64,000 nucleotides of DNA, taken from assembly GCA_965197005.1 (NCBI GenBank), contig OZ239982.1, positions 186,001-250,000 of the forward strand, written 5' to 3'. Source of the stretch: G965197005 sp965197005 (GTDB taxonomy: Bacteria; Pseudomonadota; Gammaproteobacteria; Pseudomonadales; Oceanobacteraceae). A model generated the notes under the pieces. It searched no databases. It was given only the letters and a program-made list of their open reading frames with translations, and was not told where the DNA came from. Position 1 is the first letter of the stretch. Every line of letters begins with the position of its first letter. Both the position numbers and the translations under genes were made by a program. Below, one piece after another: positions 8,987-16,976 of the stretch.

Positions 8987-11464
8987 TTACTTAGCCTTAA
9001 AATTATAGACGTATTTTTTATTTAAGCTCACACCATTTGCGTTTTTTATTGCTGTAGAAACCGTCAGTGTGTGCCAAGAGGCGATTGATTCAGTGTCACT
9101 ATATAATGTTATCCCAGCGGTAAAGCGGAATTCTTTGACATTACTATCCCAGCTAGATGAAGAAAAATTGACTACCTGACCTGCCTCATTGGTTAGTGTA
9201 ATGGCACTGCTGGTAAAGCTACTGGGGTTCATTGTTTGGCTAAACATTAACTTAATTGTTGTTGGTCTAGAGCCGTGAGCTGCAAATGTTTTAATAAAAG
9301 GACGCTCTAAGCTGGGGCTGGTGGTGGTATCAATACTCTGTATCGCCCCTTTAGTGATGGCACTGGTTCTTGAGTGACCCAATAAATCTGTATTTGGCAC
9401 ATTGATATTATGGCTACTAATAGTATGCGCTCCTGCCATTAAGCCATTACCAATAAGACTGCTACCTACCTGATAATAGGTATGCAGCACGCCACGGATA
9501 CGCTGGGTTTTTTCAATAAGTTTTGGGTCTGTAGAATGAAGATGCTTAATATGATTATGGTTGCCACTTCCGTCAAGAGGTCTGCTATTGGTACCATAAC
9601 TACTCCACTTATATTCATTTTCTCCATTTCTGCCGTTATGCCAAAAAATAGAATTGACAAATAAGGGTCTTTTACTGGGGGTATTATGGGTATATATGGC
9701 CTCACCTTTATCTGCATGGTTATGATAGAACATGGTGTTAATTAATACGGGGTATGAGCCATCATTATATAATGCACCGCCATAGGATGTATCATGAGGA
9801 GTATGAGCACTGAAAGAGGTGTTGTAGGCAAAGGTGCTATTTTTAATGATTGGATTTGAATTGCTCTCATTATAAATTGCGCCACCACTTCCAGAATCGA
9901 AACGCACACCTGATGTGGTATTACCACGGAAACTCGCTGTATTAATTTGATTAGATGAACTGTTATTATAAATTGCACCGCCGCCTAAAGTGGCATGATT
10001 ACTTAAAAATGCCACATTATTTATTTGATTGTCACTATTTTTATTAGATATTGCACCGCCATATTCTTTAACGACATTGTAATTAAAGCTGGTGTTAGTA
10101 ATGTGGATAGTTGTTGGGTTATCTTTGTTTAGCATCGCACCGCCATAATTGGCAAAATTACTGGAAAACAAGCCGTAGTTAATATGAACTGTTGAGTTTG
10201 TAGCATAAAAAGCACCGCCTTTATCGGCAGTATTTTCAATAAATTGGCAGTGTTTGCAGCTTATTGTGGTGTTATTGGCATATAGCGCACCGCCTTTGTT
10301 GGCTAATACTTTTCCATTGCCATAAAAATAAACATGTTCAAGCTGTATGTTTGCACGATCAAGATTTAGCCCGCCTGCACTGTTGGTATTGCTTGCCCCT
10401 GCACTAATATAAAGACCATCAAGACGAGTGCTTGGGTCTGTATTATTATTTAATGTAATAACTGTTTTGCTATTTAATCCGTAAATATGCTTGTATGAGG
10501 TGGTTAAACCAGCAGGGCTTAGGTGCTTATCGTTGTTGTCTATATCACCTGATAGCACGGTTTTATTAACGCTTATATGTCGGCTGCTAAGGCTTATTTC
10601 ATCGCCTTTAAAACCACCATAGAGCTTGACCCCATCTTTTAAATTAAAGGCAATATTCTCATTTGATGTATGCGGTTTGTATACGCCTTTGGCAATCCAA
10701 AGTGTTCCTTTTACAGGTGCCATTTCATCAATTGCTTGCTGTAGCTGAGTGCCAGAATAGGCATTGTCCCAACTGCTGCCGTTTTTGAGTCCTGCACCTT
10801 GCTCGCTAATGTAGCGTTTGTTAGCATCATTGGCGGTGGTGTTGATTTTTTCAACTTGCGCTGCATCGTCAATATCAAAAAAGCTGAGCGTTAGCATAGC
10901 AAGTAAGTAGCTATCAATAATGGTGGCATTAGAGCTTAATAAAGCAGCACTTTGAGCACTGCGGAAAACATCATTATAGCTATTGGCATCTTTTAGAGAC
11001 TGTGAAAATTCATCTAATAAATGATGACTTGCCATAATATAAATAATATTTGAGGTATTCGTCAGCGCAGCTTGGCTGGTGGCTTGATTTTGCCCTTTAA
11101 GTGCGGTTAGTAGCTTGTCTTGTAAATGTGGATAAGCATAAAAAAAGGTATTTAGTGGGGATAGTTCATGGGTGTTGGCATCTATTTTCATGGTCATCGT
11201 ATTATCAGCATGAGATTGAGCAAAGCGACCGCCTTTTAAGGTAATTGTGCCCTGTGGTTTACGAGCAAACCAGTAAACGCCATTACCTTTGTATACCGCT
11301 TGTTGCTGATTGCTATCAAAAACGGTGGCGTTATCCAATGGTTCGCCTTTTAATCTGATTTCATAACCTGGGTCTGTTACTTGGGCGGTTTTATTGTTGT
11401 CAGCTACGCAACCAAACAATAACAATACAGAGATTGATATTAAAAAAATCCGCTTTAAATGCAT
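8987..11464 (-). CDS. right-handed beta-helix lipoprotein
   Basis: An 825-residue lipoprotein: the signal peptide ends in LLLFGC, so Cys19 is lipidated, and the next residue, Val, does not suggest inner-membrane retention. After a N-terminal region (about 20-230) comes GLKNGSSWDNAYSGTQLQQA, the usual entry to a parallel beta-helix, with many turns of the type GGAIYNNSSSNQI, GGALYNDG and GGAMLNKDN up to about residue 650. The last ~100 residues (RPFIKTFAAHGSRPTTIKLM onward) look like an Ig-like SbsA-type domain. It is the first gene of the cluster with FecR, TPR-barrel and cyclase genes, 34 nt before the FecR gene. Likely a surface adhesin or polysaccharide-binding protein; no catalytic residues were recognised. 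Confidence 0.82.
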   Translation of the reverse strand: MHLKRIFLISISVLLLFGCVADNNKTAQVTDPGYEIRLKGEPLDNATVFDSNQQQAVYKGNGVYWFARKPQGTITLKGGRFAQSHADNTMTMKIDANTHELSPLNTFFYAYPHLQDKLLTALKGQNQATSQAALTNTSNIIYIMASHHLLDEFSQSLKDANSYNDVFRSAQSAALLSSNATIIDSYLLAMLTLSFFDIDDAAQVEKINTTANDANKRYISEQGAGLKNGSSWDNAYSGTQLQQAIDEMAPVKGTLWIAKGVYKPHTSNENIAFNLKDGVKLYGGFKGDEISLSSRHISVNKTVLSGDIDNNDKHLSPAGLTTSYKHIYGLNSKTVITLNNNTDPSTRLDGLYISAGASNTNSAGGLNLDRANIQLEHVYFYGNGKVLANKGGALYANNTTISCKHCQFIENTADKGGAFYATNSTVHINYGLFSSNFANYGGAMLNKDNPTTIHITNTSFNYNVVKEYGGAISNKNSDNQINNVAFLSNHATLGGGAIYNNSSSNQINTASFRGNTTSGVRFDSGSGGAIYNESNSNPIIKNSTFAYNTSFSAHTPHDTSYGGALYNDGSYPVLINTMFYHNHADKGEAIYTHNTPSKRPLFVNSIFWHNGRNGENEYKWSSYGTNSRPLDGSGNHNHIKHLHSTDPKLIEKTQRIRGVLHTYYQVGSSLIGNGLMAGAHTISSHNINVPNTDLLGHSRTSAITKGAIQSIDTTTSPSLERPFIKTFAAHGSRPTTIKLMFSQTMNPSSFTSSAITLTNEAGQVVNFSSSSWDSNVKEFRFTAGITLYSDTESIASWHTLTVSTAIKNANGVSLNKKYVYNFKAK

Positions 11465-11720
11465 AGTCAGCTCCTAAATTTATAATACTAGATGATAAAA
11501 TATTAGCTTATGCGGGGGGTTTTGCTTGTAGTAAAAAAGCAGTTTTTGGTTATCTATTGTTATATTAAGGTTAATTATATAAGGCATGGTTATGATTTTT
11601 TTTGCTTTTATTTAATTAAAAATAATAAAAATCAGACGGTTAGCTGTGTTCAGGCTGAATTTACACTGTTACATTTTAAAACCTGATGGTATGCAAAAAA
11701 TACCACACTGATAATCTTGG

Positions 11721-12218
11721 CTAGAGTTTAATTTTAATATCACTTTTAGGAATGCAGCAGCAGGTTAGAATTTCTCCATCGTTAATCCATGCCATAGGCT
11801 CTTGAGTATAATGGACTTTTCCTTGCAATAAAGTGGCACGGCAACTGCCACAATAACCTTGCCGACATTGATAATGCACATCAATATTCTGCGCCTGCAA
11901 AGAATCCAAAAGATTGCTTGCATGCTGAAACTGCACCGCTTGCCCTCCATCAATTTGCACTGCCAAAACGGGCTTGGGCATATTGGCAAATTCCGTTTGC
12001 GGGCTTAATTCTGGATTTTCAGGATTATTAAGCGGTAAAAATAGCTCTGGCTGAAGTGGTGCTATCTCATTATCTTGTGTGGGTGCTTCTAGGTAAAATT
12101 CTGAGTTAGCCTGCACGCCTGCAATTAAATCTAAGCTCAATTCCGTTTGGCTATGATGATGTACGGTACGCTCTAGGGTGTTTGCTTGTGCAATACAGGC
12201 TTTTTTCTGGGCACTCAT
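11721..12218 (-). CDS. 2Fe-2S ferredoxin of the ribonucleotide reductase operon (YfaE-like, N-terminally extended)
   Basis: The last ~85 of 165 residues form a plant-type 2Fe-2S ferredoxin domain with YQCRQGYCGSCRATLL and a fourth ligand in GEILTCCCIP. In E. coli the equivalent YfaE (about 84 residues) maintains the diferric-tyrosyl cofactor of NrdB. Here about 80 unrecognised, Gln/Pro/Glu-rich residues precede the domain. The start ATG overlaps the nrdB stop by 1 nt (TAATG), so the two are translationally coupled, and the role in cofactor maintenance is well supported by context. The extension could be a docking tail for NrdB, which is speculative. Confidence 0.85.
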   Translation of the reverse strand: MSAQKKACIAQANTLERTVHHHSQTELSLDLIAGVQANSEFYLEAPTQDNEIAPLQPELFLPLNNPENPELSPQTEFANMPKPVLAVQIDGGQAVQFQHASNLLDSLQAQNIDVHYQCRQGYCGSCRATLLQGKVHYTQEPMAWINDGEILTCCCIPKSDIKIKL

Positions 12219-13348
12219 TACAAATCAAAATCGCCAAAGTCTTCAGTATCTACCTCGCTATCAATAGCACCAACCAAATAGGAGCTAATTTCTGTCTCTT
12301 GCGGAGCAACCTGTACGTTGTCGCTATTAAGCCAAGTATTAATCCAAGGCAAGGGGTTACTGTGCTGAGCAAATAAAGGCTCAAAACCCAATGCGCTGAT
12401 ACGTTGATTGGTTATATATTCAACATATTGGCATAAAATATCTTGATTAAGCCCTATCATTGAGCCATCTTTAAATAAATATTGTGCCCAATCCTTTTCT
12501 TGTTGAGCGGCTTCTGCAAAAATATCTATAACATCTTGACGGCATTCTTGGGCAATATCGGCAAATTCAGCATCGTCTTTACCCTGCGCCATAATCTGTA
12601 AAATATGCTGAGTGCCTGTTAGGTGCAATGCTTCATCACGGGCAATTAATTTAATGACCTTTGCATTGCCCTCCATTTTGGCACGTTCAGCAAAAGCAAA
12701 AGAGCATGCAAAACTGACATAAAAGCGAATGGCCTCAAGCACATTAACAGAGACCATCACTAAATACAGACGCTTTTTAAGCTCATGTAAGTTAATCTCT
12801 ATGCGCTCATCATTAATGCGGTGCACTCCCTCGCCTAATTGGGTGTAGTAGTTGCTATAGGAAATAAATTCATCGTAGTGCTTGGTAACAGAAATTGCAC
12901 GGCGTGTAATCTCCTCATTGCGTAAAATATCATCAAAAATTAATGCGGGGTCGGTCACAATATTACGAATAATATGGGTATAGCTGCGGCTATGGACGGT
13001 TTCACTAAATGACCAGGTTTCTATCCATGTTTCTAATTCGGGCAATGAGACAACAGGTAGCAATGCAATATTAGGCGAGCGCCCCTGTACAGAATCCAAT
13101 AGGGTTTGATATTTTAAGTTGCTGATAAAAATATGTTTTTCATGCTCGGGTAAGTCCACATAATCTTTACGGTCTTTGCTTAAATCAATCTCTTCGGGTC
13201 GCCAAAAAAAAGACAGTTGTTTTTCTATTAGATTTTCAAAAATCTTATGCTTTTGTTGGTCATAACGAGCAATATTGACCGACTCGCCAAAAAACATGGG
13301 CTGTTCAAAAGCATTAAATTGTTTACGGTTAAAGGTCGTGTACGTCAT
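12218..13348 (-). CDS. nrdB: class Ia ribonucleotide reductase, beta subunit
   Basis: A 376-residue protein matching the E. coli-type small subunit that holds the diiron-tyrosyl radical. Visible iron-ligand regions are FFWRPEEIDLSKDRKDY, the WIETWSFSETVHSRSYTHI stretch, and the helix with IARDEALHLTGTQHI. It ends in the acidic, aromatic tail EVDTEDFGDFDL, which in this class docks onto NrdA. It lies 26 nt downstream of nrdA and is followed by the overlapping ferredoxin gene. It provides deoxyribonucleotides under aerobic growth. Confidence 0.96.
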   Translation of the reverse strand: MTYTTFNRKQFNAFEQPMFFGESVNIARYDQQKHKIFENLIEKQLSFFWRPEEIDLSKDRKDYVDLPEHEKHIFISNLKYQTLLDSVQGRSPNIALLPVVSLPELETWIETWSFSETVHSRSYTHIIRNIVTDPALIFDDILRNEEITRRAISVTKHYDEFISYSNYYTQLGEGVHRINDERIEINLHELKKRLYLVMVSVNVLEAIRFYVSFACSFAFAERAKMEGNAKVIKLIARDEALHLTGTQHILQIMAQGKDDAEFADIAQECRQDVIDIFAEAAQQEKDWAQYLFKDGSMIGLNQDILCQYVEYITNQRISALGFEPLFAQHSNPLPWINTWLNSDNVQVAPQETEISSYLVGAIDSEVDTEDFGDFDL

Positions 13349-13374
13349 TTTTTCTCCAAATTTTATTTTGCCAA

Positions 13375-15645
13375 TTAAATCTTACAAGCACCACCAGCAC
13401 AATCGTCTTCCATTGCTGCTTGAGGGTCTGCCATGCCATCACGAGTGTTGTGATAATACAGGGTTTTAATACCTAATTTATATACGCTTAATAAGTCTTT
13501 AAGCAGTGTTTGCATGGGGACTTTTTGCCCACTAAATTGTGCGGGGTCGTAATTGGTATTAGCAGAAATGGCTTGGTCAACAAATTTTTGCATAATCCCA
13601 ACTAAACGCAAATACCCTTCATTGGAAGGAATTTGCCATAGCAGTTGGTAGTGATTTTTAAGAGCAGCATATTCAGGAACAACCTGTTTTAATACGCCAT
13701 CTTTGCTTTGTTTTACGCTGACAAAGCCACGGGGAGGTTCAATGCCATTGGTGGCATTGCTAATTTGCGAGGACGTTTCAGAGGGCATAAGTGCGGTTAG
13801 TGTTGAGTTTCTTAATCCGTGCTGTTTAATGTCCTTACGCAAAGCCTCCCAATCATAGTGCAACGGTTCTTGGCAAAACTCATCTAATGTTTTTTTATAG
13901 CTATCAATAGGTAAAATGCCTTGGGCATAAGTGGTATCTGCAAATGCCTCACAAGCACCTTGTTCTTGAGCAAGATTGTTAGAGGCTTTTAAAAGCCAAT
14001 ATTGTATCGCCTCAAAGGTACGGTGCGTTAAATGGTTGGCACTGCCGTCAGAATAGCGCACTCCATTTTTAGCCAGATAATACGCATAGTTAATTACACC
14101 AACACCTAAAGTGCGTCGTTTTAAACTGGCAATTTGCGCCGCCTTAATGGGATATTGTTGATAGCTTAATAAGCTATCTAAAGCACGCACAATTAAATCT
14201 GCCAACTCTTCTAATTCATCTAATTGCGTTAGTGTGCCAAGGTTAAATGCAGCTAAGGTGCAAAGAGCAATCTCTCCATTTTCATCATTAATATCATTTA
14301 ATGGCTTGGTGGGTAAGGCAATCTCTAAACACAGGTTAGATTGGCGCACAGGTGCTTTTTGTGGATTAAACGGACTATGGGTGTTGCAGTGATCTACATT
14401 TTGAATATAAATACGTCCCGTGCTGGCACGTTCTTGCATCATACTAGAAAACAAATCAACGGCTTTAACTGATTGTTTGCGAATGCTTTGGTCTTGTTCA
14501 TACTTATTATAAAGTTGCTCAAATAGAGCTTGGTCAGCAAAAAAAGCATCGTATAAACCAGGTACGTCAGAAGGTGAGAATAGGGTAATATTTTGATTTT
14601 TAATTAGACGCTCATACATTAACTTATTGAGCTGCACACCATAATCTAAGTGGCGAACACGGTTATCTTCTACACCACGGTTATTTTTTAAAACTAATAG
14701 ATTTTCTACCTCTAAATGCCATAGTGGATAAAAAAGTGTTGCCGCACCGCCTCTTACGCCACCTTGGGAGCAAGATTTAACTGCCGTTTGAAAATGCTTA
14801 TAAAAAGGAATACAACCCGTATGAAATGCTTCTCCGCCACGAATGGCACTGCCTAAAGCACGGATACGCCCACCGTTAATACCAATGCCAGCTCGTTGAG
14901 AAACATACTTTACAATGGCACTAGAGGTGGCATTAATCGAATCTAAACTATCGCCTGACTCAATTAATACACATGAACTAAATTGGCGAGTAGGCGTTCT
15001 AACCCCCGCCATAATGGGCGTAGGCAAAGACAATTTAAAATTAGAAACTGCATCATAGAATTTTTTAATATAGTTTAAACGAGTTGTTTTAGGGTAATTA
15101 CTAAATAAACAAGCCGCAATGAGCATATATAAAAACTGAGCACTTTCGTGAACCTGCCCCGTCACACGGTTTTGCACCAAATATTTTCCCTCTAGCTGTT
15201 TGACCGCCGCATAACTAAAATTCATATCACGCTCATGCTCAAGATATGCGTCTAGCTCATTAAATTCTTGCTCGCTATAATCCTCTAATAGGTGTGCATC
15301 ATAGCGTTTTTCAGCCACTTGAGTTTGCACATGAGCATACAAAGACGGAGGAGTAAATTGTCCATAGGCTTTTTTGCGTAGATGAAAAATATTCAATCGG
15401 GCAGCTAAATACTGATAATCAGGTGCCTGTTCAGAAATTAAATCTGCCGCCGCTTTAATTAAAGTCTCATGTATTTCTGAAGTGCTAATGCCATCAAAAA
15501 ACTGCAAATGAGCTTTTAGTTCCACCTCCGACACAGACACCGAGTGCAGCCCCTTGGCTGCCCAAGTAACAACACGATGAATTTTATCTAAATCGAGCTG
15601 CTCTAAACGCCCATTACGCTTACTCACTTGAATTTGTTTATTCAT
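13375..15645 (-). CDS. nrdA: class Ia ribonucleotide reductase, alpha subunit
   Basis: A 756-residue large subunit. Residues 1-90 form the ATP cone (IQVSKRNGRLEQLDLDKIHR), an allosteric activity site. The catalytic barrel carries SSCVLIESGDSLDSIN, NLCLEIALPT with its active-site Cys, and SETSSQISNATNGIEPP. The C-terminus ends DDCAGGACKI, the swinging thiol pair CxxxxC reduced by thioredoxin or glutaredoxin. Its length fits E. coli NrdA (761). It is the first gene of the operon. Transcription is probably controlled by NrdR through the two boxes at 15857-15904. Confidence 0.96.
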   Translation of the reverse strand: MNKQIQVSKRNGRLEQLDLDKIHRVVTWAAKGLHSVSVSEVELKAHLQFFDGISTSEIHETLIKAAADLISEQAPDYQYLAARLNIFHLRKKAYGQFTPPSLYAHVQTQVAEKRYDAHLLEDYSEQEFNELDAYLEHERDMNFSYAAVKQLEGKYLVQNRVTGQVHESAQFLYMLIAACLFSNYPKTTRLNYIKKFYDAVSNFKLSLPTPIMAGVRTPTRQFSSCVLIESGDSLDSINATSSAIVKYVSQRAGIGINGGRIRALGSAIRGGEAFHTGCIPFYKHFQTAVKSCSQGGVRGGAATLFYPLWHLEVENLLVLKNNRGVEDNRVRHLDYGVQLNKLMYERLIKNQNITLFSPSDVPGLYDAFFADQALFEQLYNKYEQDQSIRKQSVKAVDLFSSMMQERASTGRIYIQNVDHCNTHSPFNPQKAPVRQSNLCLEIALPTKPLNDINDENGEIALCTLAAFNLGTLTQLDELEELADLIVRALDSLLSYQQYPIKAAQIASLKRRTLGVGVINYAYYLAKNGVRYSDGSANHLTHRTFEAIQYWLLKASNNLAQEQGACEAFADTTYAQGILPIDSYKKTLDEFCQEPLHYDWEALRKDIKQHGLRNSTLTALMPSETSSQISNATNGIEPPRGFVSVKQSKDGVLKQVVPEYAALKNHYQLLWQIPSNEGYLRLVGIMQKFVDQAISANTNYDPAQFSGQKVPMQTLLKDLLSVYKLGIKTLYYHNTRDGMADPQAAMEDDCAGGACKI

Positions 15646-15718
15646 AAATAGACCTGTTTTTTTAATAGGTTAAAGTATATTAATTTGTATGCTTCATAGA
15701 TTAAATGACCCTCTCATA

Positions 15719-15746
15719 CGCATTCTGCAAAGGGTTACAGAATGCG
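15719..15746 (-). promoter_or_regulatory. 9-bp inverted repeat in the nrdA leader
   Basis: CGCATTCTG at 15719-15727 and CAGAATGCG at 15738-15746 form a perfect 9-bp stem with a 10-nt loop, about 75 nt upstream of nrdA. No T-tract follows in either direction, so it is not a simple terminator. It could be an operator or a leader hairpin. Function unknown. Confidence 0.45.
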
Positions 15747-15856
15747 CACAAAAAGACACCATTTTATTTTTTTATAATACTGCTCTCTCAGACACAGAGT
15801 TAAATGAAATTTAGAGTTTTTAACGTTTAGCCTAAAAATTTCATAACTCAGAAAAA

Positions 15857-15904
15857 ACACAATATAAAGGGGTAAAAATATGTTTTCAACCCTATATGTT
15901 GTGT
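15857..15904 (-). promoter_or_regulatory. tandem NrdR boxes upstream of nrdA
   Basis: Two 16-bp sites at 15857-15872 and 15889-15904 match the NrdR consensus acaCwAtATaTwGtgt at 13 and 14 of 16 positions. Their starts are 32 bp apart, the three-helical-turn spacing typical of NrdR pairs. The two together also form a large imperfect inverted repeat. NrdR, an ATP-cone repressor, is expected to shut the nrd operon when dATP is ample. Of the divergent genes flanking this spacer, nrdA is the known kind of target. The distance to the nrdA start (about 210 bp) implies a long leader. Confidence 0.8.
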
Positions 15905-16201
15905 TTTTTTAAAAACAGATAAAAATACAAAATGGCCAATTTGCAATTAGGCTTACCCTCTCTGGCTTGCTAAATTGTCAAGTGCTTTATAAAAAAAAAT
16001 TTATTTGTAATGTTTGCTTATGAACGACTGTTCTATTTGTGTTGTTTTTCTGCTACAAAGAACGAGCTTTTTTATTCATTTTTAGAAAAAAATAAAAAAT
16101 CAGCTAAACTTTGCAATTAAGCTAATATTTTATGTACACATAATAAGCACAACTTGCAAACTTAGACTACATTAATAGACAAACAACTTGTGAGAAAAAA
16201 T

Positions 16202-16942
16202 ATGACAATTAACGACCAAACCGCTCAAGACGAGAACTGGAACATACTAATAGTAGAAGATGATGAGCGCTTGGCATCTTTAACCAAAGAGTACCTGCAA
16301 TCAAATGGCTTAAATGTAACCGTAGAAGGTGACGGCAGCCGTGCAATTGAGCGTATTAAAAATGAACAACCAGACTTAGTTGTACTGGACTTAATGCTAC
16401 CAGGGGAAGACGGTCTGGCAGTATGCCGCATTGTTCGCCCACATTTTACAGGCCCTATTTTAATGCTCACTGCACGTACCGAAGATTTAGACCAAGTACT
16501 GGGGTTAGAAATGGGCGCAGATGATTATGTTGCCAAACCCGTTCGCCCAAGGGTGCTACTAGCGCGTATTCGTGCTTTATTACGCCGTGCCAAACAAGGT
16601 AATGACAACAATACAGATACAGAAGAAGCGACAAGCGATCGTCTGGAATTTGGTGAGTTACTTATTGACAACGCCATGCGTGAGGCTTGGCTATCGGGCG
16701 AAAGTATTGATTTAACCAGTGCAGAATTTGATTTACTTTGGTTATTATCTAGCAATGCTGGTCGGGTATTATCCAGAGAAGAAATTTTTAACCAGTTACG
16801 TGGTATCGAATACGACGGTCAAGATCGCTCCATTGACGTACGAGTATCCAGAATTCGCCCCAAAGTAGGTGATGATCCCATCAACCCAAGACGTATTAAA
16901 ACGGTACGTAGCAAAGGTTATTTATTCGTTAAAGAGCTTTAG
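16202..16942 (+). CDS. bfmR: OmpR-family response regulator, BfmR/RstA type
   Basis: An N-terminal receiver domain has the acidic pair ED in ILIVEDDERLA, phospho-acceptor Asp in LVVLDLMLPGEDGLAV and conserved Lys in DYVAKPVRPR. A C-terminal winged helix follows (LTSAEFDLLWLLSSNAGRV ... RSIDVRVSRIRPKVGDD). The sequence closely resembles Acinetobacter BfmR and the RstA group, which control envelope, capsule and biofilm genes. The ATG at 16202 is preferred over an in-frame GTG at 16190, because family members start a few residues before the ILIVEDD strand. The kinase gene follows after 34 nt. Confidence 0.88.
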   Translation: MTINDQTAQDENWNILIVEDDERLASLTKEYLQSNGLNVTVEGDGSRAIERIKNEQPDLVVLDLMLPGEDGLAVCRIVRPHFTGPILMLTARTEDLDQVLGLEMGADDYVAKPVRPRVLLARIRALLRRAKQGNDNNTDTEEATSDRLEFGELLIDNAMREAWLSGESIDLTSAEFDLLWLLSSNAGRVLSREEIFNQLRGIEYDGQDRSIDVRVSRIRPKVGDDPINPRRIKTVRSKGYLFVKEL

Positions 16943-16976
16943 TATCTACCAGCTACCCATTAACTAAAAGGAGGAT

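Larger units (their letters stand above)
15646..16201. other. divergent intergenic region between nrdA and bfmR
   Basis: A very AT-rich, 556-bp spacer without a credible gene. Besides the leader hairpin and NrdR boxes it has a 14-bp direct repeat, TTTGCAATTARGCT, at 15940-15953 and 16110-16123 (13 of 14 identical). The second copy lies about 80 bp before the response-regulator start, where an autoregulatory site could lie. No clear -35/-10 pair could be chosen among the many AT-rich candidates. Confidence 0.5.

Noticed and set aside
11687..11705. Hairpin downstream of the ferredoxin gene as terminator
   Set aside because: Only a 6-bp stem with the T-run in the loop.
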